From: Hirundichthys speculiger
Lineage: Eukaryota; Chordata; Actinopteri; Beloniformes; Exocoetidae
Assembly (NCBI GenBank): GCA_018398805.1
Contig: JAGFBZ010001926.1
Location: 1,302,001-1,366,000, forward strand
Direction: 5' to 3'
Length of the DNA stretch: 64,000 nucleotides
Under the pieces are notes generated by a model. The model saw only the letters and a program-made list of their open reading frames with translations, had not been told where the DNA came from and searched no databases. The position numbers and the translations under genes were made by a program. Positions within the stretch are counted from its first letter, which is position 1, and each line of letters starts with the position of its first letter. Below, piece by piece: positions 48,001 through 61,281 of this stretch.

Positions 48001-51000
48001 CTGTTTTAGTGCCGCTGGCAGAAGCTGGGCGTAGCTGGCACACGGAACCATTCCATCACTTCCATCTGGACTGTTTCAGCACTCGTCGCTGCTGCCATGC
48101 CGCAGCCCTCGGCCCACACACCTCTCTCACGTCTCTCTCAGCTCGCCAAATAGGAATGTGTGTTCTCAGGAAACCCAGGTTTCGTATTCGGAGCAGGTGA
48201 GGACGTGTAGTGGACACACAATTTCCGAGGCTTGTCAGCTGAGCGAGGGTGGAGGAACTGAGAGGCTGTTCTTCACCTTAATTATGTAACTAAACAGGGG
48301 CCCTTTTGTGCTTGACTGGCTCTGTGAGCATGAATGGGATTTTGTTGTGAGGCACTTATGAAGGCTTTTTTTAAACACTATTTTGAAAATAAGCAGTGTA
48401 TTTTCATATTCTTACAAAGACATGTCAGAATCGTTCGTTTGTATTTTAAAAAGTGTGAAATGTGCTCCATCTAGATGGGTTGTAGTTCCTGCCTGGCTTG
48501 GTTTCTGAGGAGAGATGCCTGTTGGCCAGATCCCTTTTTAAAATTCAAGTCTGCCACCTAGTGGCACCAAAAAGAATAACATACTGGGATTTCTTTGTTC
48601 AGAACTTTTCTATGCACATTATTGCTCAGAGGGTACATCAAGAAACAGTTTCATTTATTTCCATGGCTCTTCTGTCTTCATATGAGCATTGGAAGTAACC
48701 TAAAAGTGTAATCCATGTAGTACCATAAAATTAACACAGAAACCGCTCAGGTTTATCTAGATAATGAATCATTATTTTTTGTTCCACAATATATAAACTG
48801 AAAGTGTCAAATTTCCACATTTTGGAGCATGCAATTTGTGAATCTTCAGTAATTTTTAGTCCTACATGTCACACTGGAGAATAGTGAATCATTTGAATTC
48901 TTAATTTTCTGTTTATCGGTGAGTCGATAGTTCCTCAGCAGCAATGGAAATGCACAAACAGCCCTAAGCAGCCGAACCTATCTGCGTTCATTGACCAATG
49001 CTTGTTTATTGCCCGTGTGTTTGTGTGTGTGTGGAAAAGGAGCAAGAATCAAGTTGCCCTTTCACTCAGACTGGGAGTGCCATTAGCTGAAACCTTGGTG
49101 TTGGGGGTTGTGGCCTGCTGCGAGGGCAATGACCATAAAACCTGTCTGGACTGCCGCAGCCAGCTGCAATTAAAGGCACAGCCGTCTCCTTTCTCCCCCT
49201 TCTGTACGTCCCTCCCCCATTCCACAGGACAAAAATAGGTGTGGCGTTACAGCTGTGAGACCCCCCAGTCAGGACCTGGGTGCTGATTATACGGTTTGAC
49301 TGAGGGGAGGGCGTGTTGTCCGGATATGCTGCACACCCCGTCACATTTCCTTCGCACGCACGCATGCACACACACAACCGCCCTCTGCAATTAAAAACTA
49401 ATAAAGAATTGTAACATATAAAATGATTTTTGTATGATGCCACCACACATCTTCAGTCCATTACCGCTGGAGGTTTTGGAGTTTGTGATGTTTATGTCAT
49501 GGTGTGTAGCATTCTTATGTTGTGTCCAGCACTCATTCAAGCACAACTTGTGGGTCAGCCAGCCAGCTACACAGTGAGGTGTTGCCATTTTCAAAGGCTA
49601 GTGGCAGGAAGTCGTAATGTTCACAAACATGCACAAGGGCGCACGTGCGCACTCTTCACACATCTGTACACATTTCATGCCTGTTTGCTATTTAGTCCTC
49701 AAGGTGTGTGTGTGATGTTGTTTCTATCATGTGAGATATCAATATAATGGATGTAATGAGTGGATTTTAAAAAACAAAAAAGTAGGATGATGCACATGTT
49801 GGCTTCTAGTAATTTAAATGGCTAATTCTTGCAATAGAGTTGTGAAAGTAAGTCAATAATTTCTTTCTTACATAATGACTGATCCATCCCCAAATGCCTG
49901 TAAATGGTGGCCCATGCTGCTGCTGTTATCCAGTTGTGTGACCAAGTACATCCATGACTCTGACTTGTATATTGGAACGCTGATACGGACATCTCTTTTT
50001 CCATTATTTCTTTTTTTTTTTTTATTTCTTTTCCTTGAACTGTTGTCCAGGTCCCATCTTCTTCCAGCCTTGTCACAACGTGATCTCCAGTATTGATTCA
50101 CATCCTGGGAAGACTTTGATGTGAGGTCAGGCTCTTGTCCAAAGAAAGAAAGAGGGTTATTCTTTCCTTGTCTCAGATCTCTCCTCATGGTGTCTTCCTC
50201 TCATCTCAGCATGCTGACCACCATTTGAAGCTATTACTTGTCAAGCTGTGGCAGATTTACGTGAGATGTGCTCTATGCACACTGAGGTTTTTTTTTTTTT
50301 TTTTTTTTTCTCTTGAGTGGAGTGTGTGTGCGTGTGTATGAGCTCAAAACTGACAGAAGGAAAAGAGAGAATTTGGGTTTTTCCGCTACCAGGCTGAGGG
50401 GCAAAAGGAGCTGTCATGTTGTACCAGAAAGAAATGCAAAGCAACCAGAAAGCCACATGAGATCTAAAATCAGAATAACAAGGTAATGTATTAACAGCGA
50501 TGCAGAGTGACCGCAAAAGCATGTTAGATGATCAGTAGCGATCAAATGGTGAGACCACAAAGGGATTAGGAAGGGCTATGGTTTAAACAAGACAAGCACT
50601 ATTAAATGCAGATGACTAAATAGATTCACAGGTGGGCTGAAAGTGCTTGGAAATATGGCTAAACCTAAACGACGTGTAGAACAAAACAACCATAAAAATA
50701 TACAATTTCTACAAAGACAACAGAATGATTTGCAAGAAGATTCAATGAGATCAAAATGAATCATAAAATGATCACGGAGAGAGAAAATCAGATAGAAAAT
50801 AGAACTGCAGAATTAACATAAAGACACTTATATGTGTAGATAAGAGATGCAAGTTCTCATGTAAACCATGCTATGAATCAAACCAAAAACCATCCAGTGA
50901 ATAACTGCAAAGAAAACAAATGCAATGTGGAACGATGCAAAAGATCTGTAGTTGCAAACATCACACACAAAAAAGGCTTCTCCATGATTTGTTGTTGTTG

Positions 51001-51309
51001 TTTCCAGTCAGGCTGTCTGTCACTGGCAGGACCAGTGGGTTGCGTTTTACCCATCTATGCCCAGTTGCTTGTCATTTCATAATTCTAATGTGTGCAGGAA
51101 GATTGCGCAATCAAGCAATCAATCGCAGGTCTTGATATCCCCCTTCTATCACTGATGCTGTAAAAGAGAGCACGATCTCATCATTCTTCCCATGTTTCTG
51201 CTTCTCTTGCTTTTAGGAATACAACAACTTTGGCTGGTGGGTTGGAGAGAAGAATGGAGCGATAGGCATCGTTCCCAAGGACTACCTGATGGAGATGTAC
51301 AGTCTGTAA
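42059..51309 (+). CDS. skap2: Src kinase-associated phosphoprotein 2
   Basis: This cytosolic adaptor in Src-family/integrin signalling couples ADAP/FYB-type partners to adhesion. Twelve coding exons: 42059-42098, 42442-42547, 42674-42699, 43028-43126, 43874-43954, 44284-44367, 44487-44611, 44958-45021, 45149-45253, 45356-45436, 47634-47746, 51217-51309. All phases agree, giving 338 residues (human about 359). The N-terminal dimerisation helices include [20 protein letters not shown]. An acidic linker follows. The PH domain spans about 107-210 ([21 protein letters not shown], split here by its exon join, to EAEEWVKQ). Tyrosine motifs YDDV and EIYEELP are candidate SH2-binding sites. A proline-rich stretch precedes the SH3 domain at about 279-336 ([32 protein letters not shown]). 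Exon 4 has a tandem TAGTAG acceptor. The N-terminus is shorter than in mammals. It neighbours the anterior end of HoxA in all vertebrates I know of. Confidence 0.97.
46431..46766. repeat. Repeat nested in the hAT element
   Basis: The left end agattcaactttattgtcat and, read in reverse, the right end agattcaatatatttattgc form an imperfect inverted repeat of about 20 bp. The interior is rich in tatacagaatatacag-like repeats. I recall this motif as a common fish dispersed repeat; its class is not certain. Confidence 0.6.
47107..47300 (-). pseudogene. hAT transposase C-terminal (dimerisation) fragment
   Basis: The minus strand reads [19 protein letters not shown], then [18 protein letters not shown] followed by a stop. 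The CEQ(V/L)FSxMNxIKS and LTDxxLxxCxK pattern is the C-terminal dimerisation region of hAT transposases and their domesticated ZBED/GTF2I-repeat relatives. In the same frame, [13 protein letters not shown] precedes it. The catalytic core is not present between the element ends. Confidence 0.8.
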
Positions 51310-51579
51310 ATATTCCCAATATAAACTGCTTAGTTTCATGTAATTTTTCTTTGTTCTACTTATTGTAAAAGATCAAAATGTCACTGGAATTAAATCCACT
51401 GTGTCCTTGCTGTTATCCCTGCGCGAGCGAGCAGTCTCCTAGCAAGAACACAGTGGATTTATTCCCTTTTGATGAAAACATTTTCATTTGTCTGAGTACT
51501 TTTCTCGCTATGCGCTTATTTATTTTCTATTGACATTACCTTTTGTATGCCATTGTCGTGTTCTGCTTTTGGCAAAGTC

Positions 51580-51585
51580 AATAAA
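51580..51585 (+). other. skap2 polyadenylation signal
   Basis: AATAAA about 270 nt after the skap2 stop. Confidence 0.6.
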
Positions 51586-53500
51586 ATGTTAACACGCATG
51601 TTGGTTGTGCCAGTATTTCATTTTTTAAAATAGAAAAATTAGAACTTTTTATTTAAACCACAAGGTGGCAATATGTCCCTTAAACAGTCCTACCTGACCT
51701 CTAAAACAGAGGAAGCAGATCTTGTCCAGATGTTTAGAGACAAAATTAAAAATGGCATCTAACATGAAAAGAGGCAGGCTGTTGACAGAGGATTTATTTA
51801 TACAATCCACGTGACGGATGTTTGTTCATGTGTCTGCTGAATACTGTATCTTTTTTTTTTTTTTGCTTTCTGTAAAGCTCTACAGTAAAGCCACTTCCAG
51901 TGTTAACAATATTTGAGTCTACTGCATATTCATGCTAAACCTTTCAGTGTGCAAACTTCCGGGTTAAATGGCTAAAATGTGTTTGTTTTAAAAGCTGGGT
52001 TTATTCATCAGGTCAGCACTTTAGTCCAAAGCTTCAAAGGATCCTTTTTATTTCTTTATTTTTCATTTTATGGCACCTGAGAGACTTCGCTGGGTAGAGG
52101 ATCACGGCGTGGCAGATGGTAGGTTGTGCTGCATGCCTGAGTGAAATGGCTGAGGTGCACTAATAAGACAGCCACCCACACAGATAGCAGGGACGCTTAT
52201 CGCCCTCTGAGGGGCTGTTTGACAGCAGGCGAGGTGATGTTAGCAGAGCACGTCCCCCTGAGGTCATGCACATACTGTACATGTCTTTTTGAGCTCTCCT
52301 CAATGAAGTTGCGCCGCAATTTTATACATCCAGGTAATGTGCTCATTTTCAGTTGGGCGTACAGACAATGTGGCCTTGTCAAGGCCTTTCAAGGTTGGGA
52401 GGAAAATGAGGGGGGGTTGGGGGGTGGGAGGAGGGAATGCCTTCATTAACAAATAACTCACTGTATCCCTTTTTTTTTTTTTTTTCCTTGCTCCTGTCCT
52501 TCTGCTTTGTTCCTGCTGAGTGATGAACCATAGTCCTCTGTCCTTTGGGTGACATTCAAAGCCAACATAAATCCTGGCCTTTATGGTATAGTGCAGTGAT
52601 AAAGCTTCCTTTCTAATTGTAGGTGTAATGAATTACTATAATTACTTACTGAAAATACTACGCAGGAAATATTGAAGATTTGCTTTGTTTTAGGGCTGTG
52701 GAGGATGACTGAAAGCATGTAGAAATTAACTATACTGATTTAAGAATTATCAGTTTGAATATGAAACAATAAACTGCAAATCTGCATGGATAAACACCAA
52801 TGTTTCTTTACTGCTGACTTCTTTACTTCTTTAGTGCTTCCCCTCTCAAGATTCCACCTTTTTAATATTTGGCAAAGGGTCAGGTTGTCAAAGGCAAGCA
52901 AGGCTAAATACTGCCTCTCATTTTTATGTGCCAATAAAGGATTTCCTTAATGGATGTTAACTTCACCCCCCATCTCCTGTTGGGTTTGGACTGCCAGGTC
53001 CTCAGACTATACAGGTGCTTTTATTGCAATTTAACATCAAGATATAATGTTTTAAAGATAGATAGCACTGTGTCGTTAAATTTGCAAGCACTAAATTACA
53101 CTAATGATACCAGAATATTGCTAATTGATACTTTTAATGATAGGCACACTTTCACCAGTCAAATATATATAGATTGAGCTACTGAGTAATAATGAAAAGA
53201 AATTTAAATTTGCTGAGAAAGATGGAAATAAAAATCAACTTTTCCCTACAGGATAACATGTCCATTTGTTATTTTATGCTAAAGACTTACTATTTAAATT
53301 AGTTAATTTCAGAAACTACACTGCAAATTGCTTCTGTTCTGGCTGTGATTTAAAACCTTAGATCTGGAGATTTGAGATTTAAGTGTAATTGGGTCCATGA
53401 TACACTCTTAAATTTATCATGAATATGTCCTTCATTAGCCAGGAAATCCTGACTGTTAAAAGAAGCAGCAATACCCAGAGTTCCATCTTTTAAGTTTCTT

Positions 53501-53576
<76 letters not shown>

Positions 53577-53583
53577 TTTTTTT
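53501..53583. repeat. Compound (TC)n(TA)n(T)n repeat
   Basis: TC units at 53501-53515, TA units at 53516-53559, then 24 T to 53583. Confidence 0.93.
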
Positions 53584-56500
53584 CAAGTAACCACATAAAC
53601 TGCTGGGATTAATAATATCAGCTTTCAATTATAAATTTAATTGTTTGTTCCTTGGTCATTATTTGCTCATTTTCAGTGCCTCTCTCTTGTTACTGCCCTG
53701 TTGCAATTCTGGTTTGAAGCAATCTGATATAAAATTGTGAATTTTTCACTTGTTTCAAACTGTTGAACACCTACCAGATCTAAAGCGGAAACAAGACTCA
53801 GTAATTAAATATATCCTGCTGCATGGGCACATCGTTTCACTAGAACTGAGTAAATTTCACCTATTTAATTTAATGTTTATTTCTTGTATTTTGTTCTACA
53901 GATTTTGCAGTGGTAATTGCTGAGTATAACATGAATTCTAGCTATTTTTTTTATTAAATTAGACGTTCATTCTTTGTTGCGTCATGCTTTCCCGCTTCGC
54001 TTGTTATCATCTTCGGTCTTGGTGAGAGGACCTACAGCTTCCTGTGTACCACTTTAAATGTGTAATCTTGACCGAGTCCGTCAGCTGTTTCTCCTGCTCT
54101 TTAGCCAGGTCTTTCAGCAGTAGGTCACAGCACGGCTTCATGGAGAGTTTCTGTCAGGAATGCCTCAGCCTTATTTATGTGGTACCCCCAGGCATTTTGC
54201 AGGAAATGTATCGCCTCTTCGATGGGCCCTGTGTCAGCATTCCATTAAAGCTTCTCCCTCTGGCCTAAATCTTAAAATCTGAAATAGACACTTTTTAAAT
54301 GTAAGTCACTCTTAATTGAGGTCAGTTTCTGTTAACATAACTCACGCCAGCAGACGAATTAAAGTTTCCTCAGCTGGCTTAAGACATTGTGAGGTGATAT
54401 GGTTTATTTTAAGTGAAAGCTAACGACATTCATGACAGGCTGCTCTGAAAATTCATATGCTTGCAGTATGGGGTGTAGATTTGTATTTATTTTAGCGTTT
54501 TTTTTTTTTTTTTTTTCTGTGTAAAATTATGAGCTGCAGAGCGGGGTTAGTGGCAGGCCAGTATATATGGGTCTAGACAGGCAATACATTACAGGCAGCA
54601 CGCCCACTTTTCTCACATGTTGTCAGTGTCTGCTCATCCCTCTTGCTAACAGGTGCAGACAGTGATGTTGGGGGAGGACCTGTAAAGTCTGGAACAGGAG
54701 ACAGGAGAAGCTCCAGAGTCTGAAAGTCAGTTTTTCCTGGCCACAGAAAGAGCCAGAGTACTACCTCAAGCCCCCTCATATGCAGCTGTTATTTTAAACT
54801 AATGAAGCTGTTACTGCTGCGAAAGGGCTTGTCATTTCTATTCAATACTGAATGTATCACTGTTATAAATGGGGCTCGTGTTCAAGGGTGGGAGGCTGGC
54901 CGTCCTGGCTGTCGGGAAAGGTAGAGCTATGTGCTGACACGTCACTCAAGATAAATCAGGCTTATCAAAGTGACAGGTGTTTGTCCACCTGCTATAAACA
55001 TCACCCACACCTCACTCCTGCTCCATCTTTTCATTCATTATTTATAAGGCTGCACACTCTCTAATCTGCCCGTTTACTCTCTTGATGTGGCTCTAATATC
55101 AGGTCAGTGATGTGCGGCTGATTTACAATACTAGTTTGTGAGGTGAGTAATGACCTTGGATGGTTTGGGAGGATAGCTTGTAATCAACGTAAGGTCAGCA
55201 TGCATGTGATGCTATAACTGTAATTACACCCCCCAGTAGCCCTCACGCCCACATATACTGCTTCAGCTAACTGGCTGCTAATCCTGTGCAAACTGATTGC
55301 CCCCTTCGCTCCTTTTATTTTCCTCTTTTGATGCCCCTGGTTGCAAGAAACTCATGATCAGGTTGAGGTCCCATCTCAATGTCACCACTTTATATAGCAG
55401 CTTTTTATAAGACAGCCCACTGACAGAAAAAATAAAAGCATGAGGGTTGGGTTGCAAGAGCCTGCTGAGCTAACTGAGTCACTGCAGCAGATTGTTGCCA
55501 TCACTCCCATTTAGTGTCATCTTTGGTATGTCTCCAAGTATGGGTCCTGCCAAGCTAACAGGAGCTAAATTAGTGCACCAGGCTTCACATGGAGCTGCTC
55601 ATCAGTATGAAGTAACATAGCCCCACCATCTCCCCAGGGGATGAACTTCCATATGTGCTTGGGTATTACATTTTCATGTTTTATATTTGTGTTTATGAAG
55701 TGTTACAGCGGAGCGTGAATGTCTGTGAGGCCGAGCGTTCGCCACGGACAGGTCAATAATCCAACGCATTGCCACTCAAAGACAACCATGCATCAAATTA
55801 AACATGGCACAAAAGAATGATACTTGATCATTATATATTTTATTTGACCAAAGAAAATCATATGTTGCATATGTAAGTGACAAAAAACATGTGGCATTGG
55901 TTTGAGGATTCGGCGTGACACTTGTGATTTGCTCCACCTTCCAGATGACTCACTTTTTTTTTTTTTTTTTACGATGATGTCGAAACAAATGTCTTGATAT
56001 TTTCTATTTTAGTTTAGAAATGTTTTTTTTTCTTCATCAGTGCTGAAAAACTGTCCTCGCCAAGATACAGCACAACCGACCCAACCATGATACTCCCACC
56101 ACCACCACCATGGCTGGAATCTTCCAGTGGAAGCAGCGTTTTTCTTTCCCCAAACACAAAATTTCTCATCTAGAGAACAATTTTCTGAAATGGGTTCAAT
56201 CCATTAAATATTTTTTAAACAGCCGTCTGGCTCGTGCACGTGATCTTTACCATTGCCTACAGATTGGCAACGCTATACTTTTTGGAAAGCAGTCTGCCAT
56301 GCAGACAGCTGATGTTCATTAAGGCATTTAGCAACTTACAGTTATTTAATACTGAATCATTTTCTTCAATACATGAAAGACCGAGTTGATTTTACTGTTT
56401 TTTTTTGTTGTTGTTGTTTTTTGTGACTTGAAAGTCTTACTGATGCAGAATTGCAGAAAAATCTAAAGTTTTCAGATGTCTGTCCAGTTTTACCATAATT

Positions 56501-58648
56501 ATTTCATGCTGCTACAATCTATTGGAACACTTTCACTGCACGCTGTTGATCTCCATTTAAACTAACAATTCAATAAAACCACTGACTGCACCAGACGCAG
56601 CGGTGAGTATAAGCGGGTAAGTCTTAAAAAGTCCATAATGACACTGCTTTAATTCAGAAATTTTCTCATTAACTTTATTTTCTGTGAAATTATAAATGTA
56701 ACACCCCGAAGATATTTGAGGAAGAGCAGAAGTCCTGTTCTCATGACTAGCAGAGCATCGTGTTCAGACTGTGACTATAAACTGTTCCCATTGGTCAGGA
56801 ATGTATGGACGTCCATATTTACACAACTGTGTTGTTCAACCTCTAGAAAAACATCTTGGTAAATGTCCATGCAGAACTTCATGAGTTTGAACCCACACTG
56901 ACAGAACTTCGACATCTTGGTTCTGCAGGTCACATCAATTTTATATGCACATTAATGAATTTTACATTGGTCTATTAGTGTGCCGTGAATAATTATCATG
57001 CAAATTTAGGATAATTTGAGTCATTTGTGGCTATATGCAGACATCGAGATGATGGACTGTGTCTGGAAAAGACAAGCTGAGCCGGTCAGTGGATCTACTG
57101 CACAATAAGGAGAATTTAGGCTCGTCATAAAAGATTTTTCCTTGGCTCTTATTTCACTTCGACATTTTTATGTTTTTTTTATTTTCTACCTCATTGCAGC
57201 TGTGAGCTGCTTGCTGATTTACACACACTGGCAGTGAAGCTCAGAGGCCCCAAGAGATGGTGCCCTCTACTTCTTCACCCTCCCCCCAAATCCTCTTTGT
57301 TTCTCAGCCCTCTGTTGTCTTCAGTGCCACTGCTGGCAGTGCCTCCACGCTGAGTCTGACTGGAGAGGTCCCCCTGTACTCGTTCCTCATCCCTAACAAG
57401 ACATTAGTCAGAGGGGACTTGATCTTGTGACACACAGAGGGCAATGTTCCACTGTGCTGAGACACAAATTCATATCATGATGAGCAAATATATATCACAT
57501 CTGTATCTGTGCCTGTCTTCTGTTGTGTTAAAAAAAAAAAAAAGATGCAGCCAGTGGTATAGACACAAAACAGGTCTAAGTTCCTATGAAGAGCATGAAT
57601 CAATGAGCTTTTGGAAAAAATATGTGTGCAAATACAGTAAGTACAGACATGCTGCCTTATCAGATAACACGTCCTTCTCACTCATCCAGTTATTTTTGGT
57701 TACACAGAGTAAAGAAAACATCTTTACACAGCTTTTTTGTTTCAGGAGAACTCCGCTTTCTGCTTCCCCTCAGGCCCATGTGTTCCTGCCAGAAGCAGCC
57801 GGTTTTAACACCGATCAGCTCGACCGCCGGTGATAGGTAGATGTTGCCTGCCTTGGTGCAGTGATCATGCCCGTTCCCAGTAATCGCTACATACACTCAC
57901 CAAAAGGTGGTTGCGTGTTGAGAAGCAGATGAAAGTATGCATAGCTGAGGTCAGGAAAGGCTGTCAGTTTTGATCATTGACTAATAGTTCTTATTTCAGC
58001 TCATTTACACTTATCTCTCACCTTTAAGGGGTTAAAGAAAAATGTTTCAGCTTTGAGGATTTTTTTTTTTAATACTAGATTATGGCAGATATAAGGGTAA
58101 TGTTAACGTTTGAGTGTACACACACACACACACACAAAGCTGTTCAATTTTTGCAGCCATTTTTTTTTTTACTTTCAGGTGTGTGGATGGCTGTGACTCA
58201 AGAGGTAGAGCAATGGTATGCTCAGTGTGAGGGCTGGGTGTTTACCCCCCTTCTCTTCATCTTCCATGTGCTGAAAACAGACTTTTGTGTGGGTAAATAT
58301 GACTTGAAGTGTAAAACCACTTTGAGTGGTCAACAGGACTAGACTAGATTTGTGACCTTATCATATTACCACTGTTGGTGTGTATTTTTGGCATCACTTC
58401 TGTAAGATTCATCCTCTATCTATTGCTGTGACAGCTAAGTTTGTCTGATATTGACTCATCCTGGTTCCAAAGAGTTGCTGTCGTAGAGATTTAATATCTG
58501 AAATGGTGCTGAGCTGCTTTTGCTACTAATAGATTCTGTATAATGTGGCACTTAAAATGCATGAGCGGCCTCTGATTTATCTGTAATTTGCCTCCACCGA
58601 AGCATATCTCCCTCAATGCTACCATTTGCGTTTTTCTTGTCTTTTTTT

Positions 58649-58711
58649 TGGGGGGTGTGTGTGTGTGGGTGTGTGTGTGTGTGTGTTTTGTCTTGTTTTT
58701 TTTTTTTTTTC
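58649..58711. repeat. G-run, (GT)n and poly-T low-complexity block
   Basis: Six G followed by GT units with GGGT interruptions, then a 14-T run. Confidence 0.85.
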
Positions 58712-61281
58712 TAGCTCTTTGCAAGAATCCTGATAGGGATTTTATGTTTCATGTTTGACAATTTGACTCTACCCAGCATTGAAATTGATCTTTCATTTTT
58801 GTGGTTCTATAAATTAGTCATTCATGAGATGATGACTTGACATGACAAATGAGGTGGGTTCTTATGAGCTGTTAGACATACACAGACATGCTGGCTTGGT
58901 CATAGGCAGGCACACTTCTCCAGAAGGGGCCATTTCTTCTCTGATCTTCTGCTGTTTTAACCGCATTAATCACTTTAAACAGAGCCAAAGTATATGTGGA
59001 CATAACACCATGAACACCGAGAAACTGAGTCATTTAATCAGATCACCGTGTTTTCACTTCTTCTGACCTCTATGGGGGGGCATTAAACATGAAGCAGGGA
59101 GTTTGTGTTACAGAAACTGGTGTAATAGGTTTGAAGCTGTCATTGTTGTCATGGCAGCAGAGCTGTACTGACAGCAAGGCTATAGCAGCTCAAGGTTAAC
59201 AGCCAGTGGAGCAGAGTCACACATCACTGAAAAAAAGAGTCAATATTTCTGGACAAGTCAGACTAAAGCCTGCAATGTTTAAACGTTTCAGTCCACAGGG
59301 CTGAAGGAAACTAATAAGGCTTAACTTTTACAAAGATCTGTTGCTATGCTTAGCTATGCAAGGGAAACCAAGTGACCTTTGATATTTGTTGAACATAGAC
59401 CAGGGGCTTTAGCTACATAATCATTAGCCCCTAAGCAAAGCTCAGACCAGAGGAATACTTCTTCTCTTCTCTCTTCTCTTAGATGGGCTTCTCAAGGTTT
59501 TTAACAAGTCTTTTTCATGAGTCTTTCATGAGCACACACCTCATCGCTCTTATAAATGTTTGAACCAAACCCCAAATTTAGCTTTCATAATTAATTTGTT
59601 GATTTCATTCACGTGGCAGAAGGCAAGACCTCATATAAACTCGCCGAATCCTAGACGAATGAAACTGGCAGCAAAAAAGGAAAAGAAAATCCACAATATC
59701 TAAGTTGTTGAAGACTGGGAGTTCCTCCAAAACGACCACAAACGCTATAAAATTAACTGACCCTTTTTTGAAAAAAAACCTTTTTCTCCTTGCAAAAAGC
59801 CCAAAAATTAATACTAAATAACAAACACCGTGTAACAAAAACAACAGTGCAATAACAGTGAGTTAGAGTTACAAATGATTAACACATTTCTCTATTCAGA
59901 CACAGAAATTCTGATACCAATGTTACTGAACCATTTCTAACCATTCCCGTGTTTATCGTGACTCATTTTGGCCACAGAAATAAGGCATTACTTCTGGAGT
60001 TTTAACTTTAGAAAAAAAAAAATTCAGTCTGCTTCCTGGAAGAAGGAGTGTATCATTTCCAACCCCAGCTGAGCGTGGTTATGTTTCTGTAAATCTGAGG
60101 AGCTCTACTTTACATTAACAGCTTTAAAAAATTACAACGTATTTTCTCACTGTAGAGCAAATATCTGCAGTAGATACCGTGGTGGGAGTGCACGTATTTG
60201 AAGATGCAACAGTAGTGCTCCACATTTCCAGCACTGATAACGTGACACATAGATATGCTGCATTAGAATATGCAAATGAATATGAAACACATCTACGCTT
60301 ACACATCTTCAGGAAAGATTTCTCAAGCGTGCCTTCTGCTCAGAGCAGAGTGTGTCTGAAGCAACCTTCCTCATGACACAAGCCTGTTGTTTGTTCCTGT
60401 TCTGGACTCATAATGAACCGCTCAGATGCTGCAGAGAGGAGCAGCTAAATCTAATTATCTGTACAGATATGTCAGCGTGTTTTCACTCTGCTTAGTTGTC
60501 ATTACCTCTGTGTGAGCGTGATGGCGCTCACATTGGGAGCACATGGCATGCATAGATACAGTGACTGCAGTGAACAAGCTCATACTAACACAAAGCAAGG
60601 GAGACAGGTAAAAAAGGGCGCCTTGTCAATACAGCTGGCAGTTTGTTCAGCAGGGGAGCGATGAAGCCTGTCTACCTGGTAACCCTATCAGACAGCAGAG
60701 AGTCCATCGGGATTTCACAGGGCCTCCTACCAGCCATACACCTGACAGGGGGGCTGTGTGAAAACTCTGCACAGACTCTATTATACATGTCATACTGCTA
60801 AGCACAGCAGTGGACACCAGATGACAAGCTTCACATACCCACTCGACACTTCATTAACAGGGGGAACCACGGAAAGATGCATTTGGCTGTCACTGCTTGA
60901 AATATCACTATGTTATCTGAACATATTGGGCTAGTTTCCCCAGTATGAATGACCAAAATTCATGATGCATCACTAAAGTTTGTTTATGAAGCAAGTAGAG
61001 ACAGTTACACCATATGTTCAAAAGGCACAAAGAAACTGTGACAACACTGCCACCTTCAGGAAAAATGCTGCTACATATTTTCTAGAAAATTGTGCATAGA
61101 TTATTGGTAAGGCTACAACAATATAAAGGTCAGCATTTTCAATACTGTGTTGTCTCTTAGCTTGAGGCTGAAATTATTCTCACAACTTGACTCATTATTA
61201 ACAATTATAAAGTCATTTAAAGCTATCATAGACAAAAAGTGCAATATAATAAGGTAACAAGTGGTGATTTCCATCAATTTT

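Larger units (their letters stand above)
51586..61281. other. Gene-poor interval between skap2 and snx10
   Basis: No coding exon is recognised on either strand over about 9.7 kb; the reading frames here are short and many are low-complexity. Mammals also have a long gene-poor gap between SKAP2 and SNX10. T-rich and dinucleotide repeats occur at 51850-51864, 53501-53583, 54499-54517, 58114-58136 and 58649-58711. The remainder is ordinary AT-rich sequence in which I see nothing definite. Confidence 0.55.

Noticed and set aside
57444..57833. 129-codon open frame in the skap2-snx10 gap
   Set aside because: It includes a lysine run from poly-A and resembles no protein that I recognise. No supporting splice structure.
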